Made by a program: the position numbers and the translations under genes. From Alopecurus myosuroides (lineage: Eukaryota; Streptophyta; Magnoliopsida; Poales; Poaceae): a DNA stretch of 64,000 bases. The stretch spans positions 397,714,541 to 397,778,540 of the forward strand of contig CM054057.1 of assembly GCA_028641055.1 (NCBI GenBank), given 5' to 3'. Under the pieces are notes generated by a model, which worked only from the letters and a program-made list of their open reading frames with translations, had not been told where the DNA came from and made no database searches. This document shows positions 1 to 8,895 of this stretch, piece after piece (the first letter of the stretch is position 1; each line of letters begins with the position of its first letter).

Positions 1-245
1 CGCATGATTGAAGATGGAGGCTCATTGCTATATTTATTTCTGCTGTTTAGAACTCTGAGTTTTTGCTAGTCTTTCAAGACTATGCACTTTGTAATAAAGC
101 CATACTTGGCTATTCTGGATCCTTTGTAATAATTTTTGATACTTCTGCAAAGATACAATTACATTTTGTTCTGTGGTGCTAGCATTGATCCAGGGACTGC
201 ACTTAACACAGTAGTTCTCATATTATTAAATGTGAGGACGCTACA
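1..245 (+). repeat. 3' end of the G1 5' LTR
   Basis: Collinear without gaps with 6975-7219 (one substitution). It ends in GGACGCTACA, directly followed by the primer-binding site, which fixes the LTR boundary at 245. Confidence 0.93.
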
Positions 246-248
246 AAA

Positions 249-260
249 TGGTATCAGAGC
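249..260 (+). other. G1 primer-binding site (initiator tRNA-Met type)
   Basis: TGGTATCAGAGC lies 3 bp after the LTR end. This is the usual plant retrotransposon primer-binding site complementary to the 3' end of initiator tRNA-Met, used to prime minus-strand DNA synthesis. The same motif recurs in R4 (36344) and, altered, in R3 (42302). Confidence 0.88.
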
Positions 261-576
261 AAAGTGTTGCCTGTAGGTTCGAGCCCTTAGGTTTGGAAAA
301 CCCTTTTGATCAAAATCTATTAACTCCCTTGAGTATTTTTTGGATCCTAGCGGCATGGTGAGATGAAGCGGCCCGGACCAACGTTACATGTCCACGTACA
401 TGAGACGGGTTCCCTGATTGGCTTGCGGGTGCCAGTCTCTCTCACTATAGTGAATATCCAAATTTCAATAAGTTGTTAATGAGCAAATGATCACCATGAA
501 AGAAGACTTAATAATTTTCTAAGTACCTTTACTTATCTCGTATCTAGTACCTCCTTACCTTATGCTCTTATGACTT

Positions 577-1243
577 ATGTTTTCCCCTACACTTCAAAAA
601 CTCAAAGATGATAGAACTAAAACTTCGCAATCACCAAGGACTACCAACTCAAAAATGAAGAGCTGCAACTTCACCACCACCAAGGACTTCAAGGACCCTA
701 GGATTGACCATTTATTCTACCCTAGCATAGCTAGAACAACTCTTCTTCTAGTACTTCTACCTTTGTTCAATCTTCTAATGCCTTATCCCCTTATAGATGA
801 CCAACCTCTTTGAATCAATCAAGAAGGGCCCATTGATGACCATGACTCTAGATTGTGAGACTGAATTCCCAAAGGCATTGAAGAACCTAAAGACAAAATT
901 AGGATTTGGAGGACCAGCACTCTACAAAGGTTTTCCCTTCATTGAAGATGGCCAAGAGTATTGGTGGGTTCAACTTCACCTATACAGAAGCAAGGAGTAT
1001 GACCACAAGATAGAAGGGGACTACATCTTCACCAACCCACAACAATACACATCATTCTTCGAGTCAGCTAGATGCGCTGCATGGGAGGCAATCACAGAAC
1101 TTGGAGAAAGACTCACGTGGAGACTTTATCACACTCACAAGAATCTCCAAGAAGCTGAAGAAGAGATCAACGCCCTTGAGAAGGAGCTGAAGATGTACAA
1201 GAACATAGAGATCATTGGGAAGAGTTATGATCCATTCCAGTAG
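577..1243 (+). CDS. G1 accessory ORF upstream of gag (frameshifted; 148-codon main part at 797-1243)
   Basis: The main open frame runs from ATG 797 to TAG 1243 (148 aa). It includes a Trp/Tyr-rich stretch (EYWWVQLHLYRS), a segment resembling FFESARCAAWEAITELGERL, and a C-terminal Glu/Leu/Lys-rich coiled coil (EEEINALEKELKMY). An overlapping frame at about 650-813 begins MKSCNF, similar to the MESFNF start of the accessory ORF of G2 (27525 on the - strand), so the original reading frame was probably longer and is now shifted. Accessory ORFs ahead of gag are known in plant gypsy elements; the function of this one is unknown to me. It sits between the primer-binding site and gag. Whether the 148-aa product is made is uncertain. 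Confidence 0.6.
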
Positions 1244-1521
1244 TTGACCACCATGGCAGAATGCGTTAGCTAGAGTTTTTGTTTGAGTATTGACCTATCA
1301 ACTTGTGATATGGCAATTATAGATTGTTTTGGTTTGAACTAAGTGGTTTTGCTTAAGTTTTTCAAAAATTTAGTCCAAATTTCGAAATTTGGTTAAGAGC
1401 TAAAATATTTTGAGTTGTTGTTTTTCCATTGATTGTTTGTCTTGTGGTATTGTGCATGGGTAGGAAATTTTCTCCTCATAACTCTATCTATCTTTTGCTC
1501 ATCTATGCTGAAAACCCACAT

Positions 1522-2604
1522 ATGCCTCCTCGTCGCGACCCCAACAACAACAACAACAATGAGGACAACAACAATGATGCCCTACAGCAGATGCTCACTT
1601 CCCAAGCCCAACTTCTGCAGATGATGACCCAGTTTGTAGCAGCAATGAACAACAACAACAACAACAACAATCCCCCACCACCACCCCCAATGGATAGACT
1701 TACCAGATTTATGAGACTTATGCCTAACAAGTTCTCCTATGCTACTGATCCTATTGAGGCAGACGACTGGCTTCGTTCAATCAACAAGGACTTAGTAACT
1801 TGTGAGTGCACTGATGCGGAGAAGGTGAGATTCACCGCACATCTGTTAGAAGGACCTGCTGCAATGTGGTGGGAAACTTACCAAGTGACTCATCCACTGG
1901 AAGGCATGACTTGGGATGATTTCAAGGAGGGATTCCGCAATGCACATATCTCATCTGGAATAATGAACCTCAAGAAGGAGGAGTTTCGTAGTCTGAAGCA
2001 GGGAGGTAGAACTTTAAAGGAGTATATGGATGATTTCCATTCTTTATCAAGGTATGCACCAGAGGACATTGACACTGATGCCAAGAGGAAGGAAAAATTT
2101 CTCAATGGACTTAAAGGAGAACTGAAGATACCTTTGTCTGTGGCATATGCCCCAAATTATCAAACTCTGTTGGATCAAGCCATTACTTTGGATAACAACA
2201 TGACAAAGGAGGAAAACAGGAAGAGGAAGTACAGTAATGGTGGAAAATATCACTCTGGACCCTCATATAAGAGGCACACATCCAATGGAGGACACAATTC
2301 CCATAAACATGAGAACCATCACAATGGTGGGAATGGACACACTCATAATGGTCATGATCATGTTGAAGGACTCAAGGAAACCAGTGGCAACAACAATGGT
2401 CACTCAAATGGCAATGGACACCACAACCACAATCATGAGAAGAAGAAGGATCTTAGTCAAGTGATGTGTTTCAAGTGCAGAAACAAGGGACATTATGCAA
2501 CTGATTGCCCAGAGCAGAAGACTGCAGAAGCTGCCAAGCCCAACCCATTCAAGAAGGGGCATGTGAATCATATCAACATGGATTTTGGGAACGGTAACCC
2601 CTAA
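1522..2604 (+). CDS. gag: G1 gag polyprotein, intact (360 aa)
   Basis: Structural capsid/nucleocapsid protein of a gypsy element, which would form cytoplasmic virus-like particles and package element RNA. I chose ATG 1522 (MPPRRDP) because G2 has the equivalent MPPCHDP start; the upstream open sequence has no conserved start. N-terminus: poly-Asn and Pro runs encoded by AAC and CCA repeats (residues about 8-55). Middle: Retrotrans_gag core with WWETYQVTHPLEGMTWDDF and LKQGGRTLKEYMDDF. Then a His/Asn/Gly-rich tract, and near the C-terminus a zinc knuckle CFKCRNKGHYATDC (CX2CX4HX4C, residues about 316-329) for RNA binding. There is no stop or frameshift, and no pol follows. Family and frame are secure; expression is not shown. 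Confidence 0.9.
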   Translation: MPPRRDPNNNNNNEDNNNDALQQMLTSQAQLLQMMTQFVAAMNNNNNNNNPPPPPPMDRLTRFMRLMPNKFSYATDPIEADDWLRSINKDLVTCECTDAEKVRFTAHLLEGPAAMWWETYQVTHPLEGMTWDDFKEGFRNAHISSGIMNLKKEEFRSLKQGGRTLKEYMDDFHSLSRYAPEDIDTDAKRKEKFLNGLKGELKIPLSVAYAPNYQTLLDQAITLDNNMTKEENRKRKYSNGGKYHSGPSYKRHTSNGGHNSHKHENHHNGGNGHTHNGHDHVEGLKETSGNNNGHSNGNGHHNHNHEKKKDLSQVMCFKCRNKGHYATDCPEQKTAEAAKPNPFKKGHVNHINMDFGNGNP

Positions 2605-2765
2605 CTCATTTTATTCCATCACATGTTCCATCACCCCAATTCCATAGTGGAAGTACAATCTCAAGTATATTCTTTTAAGGGGGATAGCCCATCTCATAAA
2701 CTTTTCCAACCAAATTGCTAACCTTCTCGAATCTCGGGACGAGATTCCTTTTAAGGGGGGTAGTC
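2605..2765 (+). other. G1 post-gag spacer and polypurine tract
   Basis: About 160 bp separate the gag stop from the LTR. The purine run AAGGGGGG at 2753-2760, followed by TAGTC, abuts the LTR start and is the expected plus-strand primer. The text upstream (GGGACGAGATTCC) is shared with the ends of other plant chromovirus-type elements, so pol was removed cleanly between gag and the polypurine tract. Confidence 0.75.
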
Positions 2766-4667
2766 TGTAACATCCCAGGATTTTGAAAATTTTGAAAAAT
2801 TTAAAACTTTCATGCATTCATGATCATCTTAGCATCCCTGCATTTTGATTGCATAGAATTTGGATTTTAATTTGCAAAAGACAAAATTTTAGGAATTATT
2901 ACCTACTAAACCCCCTTTTGGATTTAAATACTTTTGCAAAAGTAGGTATTTTATTTTGGGAAATTTTTAGTACCAAAATGTTATAATTTTCATAAGCTTT
3001 CCAAAACTTATTTTTGTGAATTTTTATGATTTAGTTTTGAGGGGTTTTCAAATTTATTTGAATGCCTTTTAAATAAAACAGAAAAGAAAAAGGAAAAAAA
3101 AAGAGTAAGAAAACCCAGCGCAGCCCCCAGCCCTCTCTCCTCTCCTCTCGGCCCAGGCCCAATTCTCTAATCCTGCCCTCTTATCTGCCGCACGCGCGCG
3201 CGCAGAAAAATCCCCCCCAGGCCCAACATCCTAGCCGCGAGAAGCCCGCCCCGCTCTCTCCCTTTTTACTCTCGCTGACACTACAGCCCCACCGCGTGAC
3301 GCCACTAGGACGTCACCCCGACGTCAGCAGCGCCGCCGTGACGAAGACGGTTTCGACGTCCGTGCCGCGGCCGGACTCCGCGTCGCCACCGCCTCGATGT
3401 CCCCTTCTGCACGTTTCCTTCCCCATAAAAGGGGGCAGTCCTCGACGTCCGCGCCCCCACATCTCGAAACCCTAGCCCAAGTCGCCGCCTCCTCCTCGAG
3501 TATCTTCCGCCGCCGCCGCCATTGAAGACGCACTCGGGAGCTGCAAGTCGCCGACGCCTGGAGCCTCTCCGCGGTTCACCGAGGACGGATCTGAGCCCGC
3601 ACGGACGCGCGCATCCCGTAGCCGCTCTCAGCGCATCGAGGGAGCATCGGGAACGCCCACGCCATCCATGCCGTGCCTCGCCGCCGTTGTCTCCTTCATC
3701 TCCGGCAAGGAACTCCGGTGAGTACCCCACCCCTTCATCCTCGACCGTAGGATCCCGATCGAGCGCGTAGGATTAGATCTCATCGCGAACAGGTATCGGC
3801 GAATAACAGTCCGCCACGTCGCCCGCCTCGTCATTGCCTTGTCAGCCGCTGTCGCTCGCTCCGCACCAATCGTCGCTCGCCACGTGGACGCCAGTCAGCC
3901 AGCCAGTCAGCGCTAGTTTTAAAATTGATTTAAAATTTCAGAAAATTGCTAAAACTTGTAAAATCAATAACTTTCGTTATGTAACTCCGATTTAGATGAT
4001 TTTGGACTTTTTGGAATCAGCACAATGTGTAGATTAATCTAGGCTATTCAAATTTCAATTTTGAAACGTGCACTCACATGTTATTTGTAGATCTATGTAA
4101 ATCACTATTTTGGGCATAACTTTTAATCTATAAATCCTTTTTAGGTGAAACCAATTGCTATGGTTTTGTTTTAATGTCCTCTATCCAGTAGATGCGTTGG
4201 AAAATGATTTATACAACTTTGTAACAGAAACTCTATTAATGTTGATATTTGCCTATAAGGGCATCTCCAGCCGTCCCCCCCAGAGCCCCCCCAGGGGGTT
4301 TTTTTCGCGGCGGAAGCGGCGAATAGCGCCGCTTCTTCACCACTCGGCCCCCCCCAGAGGCCCAAATAGCGCCGTTTCGGCGCTAAATAGCGCCGCGGCA
4401 CCCAGGCCAAACCCAGCCCGCTGGGTTCGGCCTGGGGGGGCGAAACTGCGCGGCCGCGCGCTTGGGCCAGCTCGGTCAGCGACGCGACGGGAAAGCGCGG
4501 GAACAGAAGCCACCGCCCGTGACCTCCTTCTCGGCGCCCGCGCCGTCAAAGGCTGCCGGAGTTATGGCGTGGCGGCCGCCCAGTGCATGCACCCCGGTCA
4601 AAGGCTGCCGGATTAATGGCGGGGCGGCAGCGGTGCCACGCGCGGCGCGGCGACTGGCCCGCCAAGC

Positions 4668-4675
4668 TATAAAAA
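4668..4675 (+). promoter_or_regulatory. TATA box of the gene inside the Harbinger-type element
   Basis: TATAAAAA, 94 bp ahead of ATG 4762, within a GC-rich context. It gives a plausible start site near 4700 and a short pyrimidine-rich leader. Confidence 0.6.
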
Positions 4676-4761
4676 TGGTGCACGCCCCCTCCCCGTACGC
4701 ACATTCTCGTCTCCTCCCTCGCCGTTCTTTCTCCACCTTCTCCGTCCTCACCCTCGCCGCA

Positions 4762-5379
4762 ATGGATCGTCTCTGGGACGCGTGGCCCGACAGCGACTAC
4801 GACGACGAGCTGCAGCCAGCGGCGCCGGAGCAACTTCAGCCGCAGCAGGTGGCGCCGGAGCCGCTTCAGCCGCAGCAGGTGGCGCCGGAGCCGCAGCAAG
4901 ACGAGGCTCGAGAAGCACGGCGGGCTGCCCGTCAGTGGAGGCGGGAGGTGAGGCGGCAGCCGATATGGCCCGAGCAGCACGCCGGGCTGCACTCGTTCGA
5001 GACGGCGCAGAACGAGGGCGCGTACCGCGAGGTTCGCGGCGTCCTCGAGCAGGCGGCGCAGGCGGCGGAGGCGGCCGCCATCCAGGCCTCTCTGGAGTCA
5101 CACCAGAGGGAGGAGGCGGCGCGAGAGGTGCGCCGGCAGATGGCCGCGCGCGCTGCCTCGGCCGAGCAGGCGGGCATTATCGCCCTCTACGAGGCCGACC
5201 GGCGGCAGGTGGCGCTGCAGGGCGAGCGCCGCAGCCGCCCGCCCTCTGAGCAGGCGCAGCTGCAACGGCTGCGTCTGCAAGCCCGAGCGGAGCGGGCGGA
5301 GCAACGCCGTCAGAGCGAAGCTGGCCCCTCCAACCAGCGCCGCCACGGCGACGCCGCTGACGAAGACGACGATGCGTAG
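4762..5379 (+). CDS. Unknown Ala/Arg/Gln-rich coiled-coil protein in a Harbinger-type element (205 aa)
   Basis: Intronless ORF from ATG 4762 (context GCAATGG) to TAG 5379. An in-frame upstream extension to 4462 is ignored because it lies ahead of the TATA box. The N-terminus is acidic and aromatic (MDRLWDAWPDSDYDDEL). Residues about 22-50 contain three near-copies of LQPQQVAPEP. The rest is a long Ala/Arg/Glu helix (AREVRRQMAARAASAEQAG, LRLQARAERAEQRRQSEAG) with strong coiled-coil character, ending in an acidic DAADEDDDA tail. AATAAA follows at 5464. I recognise no catalytic domain, and it is neither a DDE transposase nor an obvious Myb-like Harbinger partner. It could be a captured host gene or an element-specific protein. 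Absence of stops in so biased a sequence is suggestive, but GC-rich DNA keeps frames open by chance. Confidence 0.55.
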   Translation: MDRLWDAWPDSDYDDELQPAAPEQLQPQQVAPEPLQPQQVAPEPQQDEAREARRAARQWRREVRRQPIWPEQHAGLHSFETAQNEGAYREVRGVLEQAAQAAEAAAIQASLESHQREEAAREVRRQMAARAASAEQAGIIALYEADRRQVALQGERRSRPPSEQAQLQRLRLQARAERAEQRRQSEAGPSNQRRHGDAADEDDDA

Positions 5380-5463
5380 GCGTAGGGGTAGTTCTCGCGT
5401 AGTTTACATTTCCGCTGTTTTAGTTTGAATTTCGCTCGAAAATGTACGCAATTCGCTTTGATC

Positions 5464-5469
5464 AATAAA
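5464..5469 (+). terminator. Polyadenylation signal of the Harbinger-borne gene
   Basis: AATAAA, 85 bp after the stop codon and inside the element, in a locally AT-rich stretch that breaks the GC-rich background. Confidence 0.5.
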
Positions 5470-7219
5470 ATTTCGCCTCTTTTAAATTTGCGTCTGTTTG
5501 GGCCGATTCTTGGGCTCGGTACGCGACTGGGAAACGCGCCCCCCCAGGTTCCAGAATAGCGCCGTTTAGCGCCGCGGCGGCACCAAAACGGCGGCGTTTT
5601 GGGCCCTGGGGGGGCGCAACGGCTGGAGATGCCCTAATAAAACCCTAGTAATACTAATAATTACAATTTGATAATTAATTTGTTTTGCATGCATAATAAA
5701 CATGTTATTAATATCAGAGAACATAATTATTAGTAGTTCTTGCTAGTTGTGAATTTGGTGCATTAATTTGATCATTGCATAACATGCATACATGTTTTTG
5801 TATTGTTATTTTGTTTTCCATGTTATGTTTGTGTTGTATGTTTATGTGTGCCATGGTTTGCTTGTATTAGATTGTGAAGAGGAGCAAGTCTACTCTTGTT
5901 GCTGTTATACTTGTTGTGATTGTTCATCCTATTGCCAAGGCAAGTGACACATCATCAAATCTCCCATATTTTTTTTACTATGCATTACTAGTGTTTTTGA
6001 GTAGTATGCATGATAGGGAATTTTTACTAAGTTATTATATGCTATGAAAAATCCCAAGTAGTGTGTAGCCATCCTTTAGACTTGTTATTTTGGAGACTTA
6101 TACTTAGTAGATGCTTAGCCTTGCTACAAATTTGTTTTACTCAATGTTGTGGAAAAATTCTAAGTATAAACTCCCAATGAAACACCTGGGTGGATTTTGG
6201 ATGTGATTGGATTATGTTGAGTGGCTCCCTAGGGCCATATCAATGGTGTTTATCACCGAAGGAGTACACTTGTGGATGGCCACCCAGGAACAAAGAGATT
6301 CCTAAGTCCCTCTAAGTTTAGTAGCTTCCCGTGCAGCCCTTGACATATGGGCTCTGTCTTGATCAACTAAGTTGTGAGAGTTCAACCCATGCTTGACATG
6401 AAGATGTAGCAGAATTATAGGTGGAACGGGTCTTGCTGGTTGGGTTGAATTCTTGCTTCTGAAAGATCTCGTCTCAATTCTCTCCTTTCCTTGATGCACT
6501 CCGGGTGTATAGGATGTTTGGGCTAATTGAAGACAAAGGGTGAAAGTGCACAAGCTCTGCAGAGTTAGAAACTATGATCATAGCCGTGTTCCCGGAAAGG
6601 ACAACTTCGAGCAGCTGGACAAGGATGGACAGAAGAATCTCAACACCGTTTTGAAGAAGTAAAATTTGGCTAAGGAAATATTAGTTGTGGTGCTCATGGG
6701 TGTGTCCTATGGTGCCAAATCTTTGAAAGAAAACTCTTTTTCAAAAGTGTTAGGGAAAAACTTGCTTTCTGCAAAATAGCCTAAACTCCACCAAGCCAGA
6801 TATGCATGTAGTTTAGACTTGCCATTTTATATCCACCATAGTGTCAGTTGCCAGTACATTGTTTGTACTGAATCTCCTTCGGGGGCTGCATATTCCAACG
6901 TGCAGGAAATTCTGAGGATGAAGTTTGATTAACTGCTCGGACTCGAGTCTACACCCAACATGTAATGCCTGTGGCGCATGATTGAAGATGGAGGCTCGTT
7001 GCTATATTTATTTCTGCTGTTTAGAACTCTGAGTTTTTGCTAGTCTTTCAAGACTATGCACTTTGTAATAAAGCCATACTTGGCTATTCTGGATCCTTTG
7101 TAATAATTTTTGATACTTCTGCAAAGATACAATTACATTTTGTTCTGTGGTGCTAGCATTGATCCAGGGACTGCACTTAACACAGTAGTTCTCATATTAT
7201 TAAATGTGAGGACGCTACA

Positions 7220-7341
7220 AGCCGACGGAACCAAATAGCGGGGAAAACGTACTGACAGACGAAAACGTAAAACATGGGACGGACGAAAACGTGCTAAAAA
7301 AGGGAGGAAGAAACCTTCCTCCCTTTATTATTAGGTAGAGA
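7220..7341 (-). mobile_element. Helitron 5' terminus (- strand), remainder outside window
   Basis: Read on the - strand this begins TCTCTACCTAATAATAAAGG, a typical grass Helitron 5' end (TC start), with host T at 7342. Just inside lies an inverted repeat, GGAGGAAG against CTTCCTCC (about 7299-7322). The related terminus of the second Helitron lies at 11059. G1 ends at 7219, so G1 seems to have inserted into this Helitron; the other terminus would be upstream of the window. Confidence 0.6.
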
Positions 7342-8466
7342 TTTTGGGACAGAGGGTATGAAATTCCACATCCTAAGGTTTCCAAATATATTTTATTTGC
7401 AAATTTTGGATTTGTAGAGCTTGAATTACGCCAAAATTCATCAAACATGCACATTTGAATTTGAACAATTATTAAATGGTCAAAATTACATTTGGCCAGT
7501 GTCAAAAGATTCTACATGTTCCGGGTATTTTAAAAAGTCCAAGTTTGCTAAATTTGGAGTTGTGGTTGAAAAGTTACGGTGGTTGCAATTTCTAGGGTCT
7601 TTTCTGCAAAATTGTCATTCTATTTTTATTCAGAATTAAATCCAGAGACGGGCTGGACTCGGATTGACTATTTGTCGCGCATGGCGACAGTTAGGGAGTG
7701 GGCTTGGCCCAACTACGCGTAGCGCTAAGCGACAAATAACAATTCAGGCGCTGCTGAGTGGGCTCACACGTGGCGCATTTCTATTGGTTAATACCGATTC
7801 GTTAAGTGAATCTATCCCGACCCTTAGATCTGGATCAATCGGTGCACGGGGTCTAGGTTTTACCTGGCGGCGAAGGAGATCACCGGAAATGGCTGTGTGG
7901 TGGCCGGCGGTCAGGGCGCGGTCTGCGGCAACACTCTAGAGGGTCCTGAGGCTTGGTGAGAGCACCGGGGGGCTCGACGAAGGACGACGGAAACGATGGT
8001 GACAACTGGACAGCTCCACATGCTCAGCAGCAACAACGGCGAGTAGATCCCGAGATGTCCGTGCATGTTCCGGCTCCGGCGAGCTCGCAACTCGCCTTTT
8101 GCTCTGAAACAAAATCAGAGGAGGAACTTAGGAGAAGCGCCGGACAGGGGGGAATCTAAAGGACCAAAAAGGGGAAGCGATTGCTTCCTACCTTCGCCAG
8201 AATCAAGCAAACACGGCGGCAGACCCGTGCATCCCTGGCGAGCAAATTGGCGGCCTAGGGGGAACGACGCGTCAAGTTTCCAGATGTCTTTTGAGGAGAA
8301 GGTCACATGCTATAAGGGGGCACAGAGAGGCGCATCAATTGGAGCTTTAAACGTGTGAATTCAATGGGATTGAATTCGGCCTAAAAATGGAAGAAATAGA
8401 AACGGCTGGGGCTTGATGACGATGACGTATGACGTCATCCAGCCTTTTGTTTTCTTTTTATTTCTA
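7342..8466. other. Degraded LTR-like DNA left of the Helitron
   Basis: About 1.1 kb without a convincing gene. It contains AT-rich sequence and then a GC-rich block from 7640 with short frames in several phases. A 10-bp inverted repeat TATTTGTCGC/GCGACAAATA spans about 7667-7738. The stretch appears continuous with 11060-11751 across the Helitron insertion, and the combined piece ends TGATGTTACA at 11751, an LTR-like end. I cannot place the family. Confidence 0.4.
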
Positions 8467-8895
8467 CTAGCAAACGTGCCCGTGCGTTGCTACGGGAATA
8501 AATAAAATTGAACAAATAAAAAATGGATTGACAAATAAGATAAATTTTTTAATACTACCTCAAAAAATTAGGGAGTGACTTCTCAGGGTAACTCTAGCAG
8601 CCACTCTAAAAACGGGGAACCAAAAAGATCTGGCGGGTTTATGGGCTCCACGCCAGTTTCCAAAAAGCGTTCTCGGGGGACCGTAGGTTTCCCCCACCAA
8701 CCGCTATATGAAGGGGCCGCCGACGCGTTTCCGGGTCAAACCCTCATCCACCCCTCTCCGCCTCCGCCGCAATTCCTCGCCGCCACGATACCCTAGGTTT
8801 AGCTTCGGTGAGCGATTAGAATATATCCGCGCTCATAGGAAAAAAAACATAGCAAAAAAAAAGAATATATCCGCGCAAAATCATTCTCGCCGTCT

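Larger units (their letters stand above)
4259..5634 (+). mobile_element. PIF/Harbinger-type DNA element (1376 bp) carrying a gene
   Basis: Perfect 16-bp terminal inverted repeats GGGCATCTCCAGCCGT lie at 4259 and, inverted, ending at 5634. Each end is flanked by the 3-bp target duplication TAA (4256-4258 and 5635-5637), the length and form expected for PIF/Harbinger. Subterminal motifs ATAGCGCCG recur near both ends (about 4322, 4364, 4385 and 5554), as expected for transposase binding. No DDE transposase is encoded, so it is non-autonomous. The interior is strongly GC-rich, unlike the AT-rich LTR intron around it. It contains a complete transcription unit with TATA box, ORF and polyadenylation signal. 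Confidence 0.87.
3440..6662 (+). other. G1 LTR-resident three-exon ORF candidate (Cys-rich second exon)
   Basis: Inferred gene-like structure. Exon 1 ends at 3717 in AACTCCG|GTGAGT. Exon 2 is 5871-5939, after CTTGTATTAG, and ends CCAAG|GCAAGT, a GC-type donor with otherwise ideal consensus. Exon 3 is 6565-6662, after CTGCAGAG, ending in TAA. With G carried over at each junction the frame stays open: exon 2 reads DCEEEQVYSCCCYTCCDCSS (9 Cys in about 23 residues counting one further Cys) and exon 3 ends DNFEQLDKDGQKNLNTVLKK. The same exons 2 and 3 occur in the diverged G2 LTR. No in-frame ATG is visible in exon 1 downstream of the TATA-like box, so translation is unproven. The Harbinger-type element now sits in intron 1. 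Confidence 0.5.
1..7219 (+). mobile_element. G1: non-autonomous Ty3/gypsy retrotransposon, gag only (5' end outside window)
   Basis: A gypsy-type LTR element on the + strand whose 5' LTR starts before the window. It consists of the last 245 bp of the 5' LTR (1-245), a primer-binding site, an internal region of about 2.5 kb with an accessory ORF and gag, a polypurine tract, and a 3' LTR at 2766-7219. No protease, reverse transcriptase or integrase is present, so mobility would depend on an autonomous relative. G2 on the - strand has the same gag and a related LTR and is the natural candidate. Over the 245 bp that can be compared, the two LTRs differ at one position (24 versus 6998) with no gap, so the insertion is young. 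The 3' LTR is interrupted by a Harbinger-type element at 4259-5634. It landed next to a Helitron terminus (7220-7341). Confidence 0.9.
2766..7219 (+). repeat. G1 3' LTR (about 3.07 kb after removing the nested Harbinger-type element)
   Basis: Starts TGTAACATCCCAGG and ends GGACGCTACA. A GC-rich block at 3110-3720 contains a TATA-like box (CATAAAAGG, about 3423). A good splice donor follows at 3717/3718. The middle is AT-rich and holds the Harbinger-type insertion. Near the 3' side are two short conserved exon-like blocks (5871-5939 and 6565-6662). The last 245 bp match window positions 1-245. The opening 11 bases are shared with the R-family LTRs, which differ from the 12th base on. Confidence 0.88.

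Noticed and set aside
1429..1521. Longer gag start in G1
   Set aside because: The upstream open codons begin at TTG and are not conserved in G2, while MPP at 1522 is.
3305..3834. Overlapping long open frames on both strands in the GC-rich part of the G1 LTR
   Set aside because: GC-rich DNA keeps several frames open at once; frames on opposite strands overlap fully and have low-complexity Arg/Ser/Pro content. Only exons supported by a second copy were kept as candidates.
4462..4761. 100-codon upstream extension of the Harbinger-borne ORF
   Set aside because: It starts ahead of the TATA box and is not needed to explain the ORF from ATG 4762.
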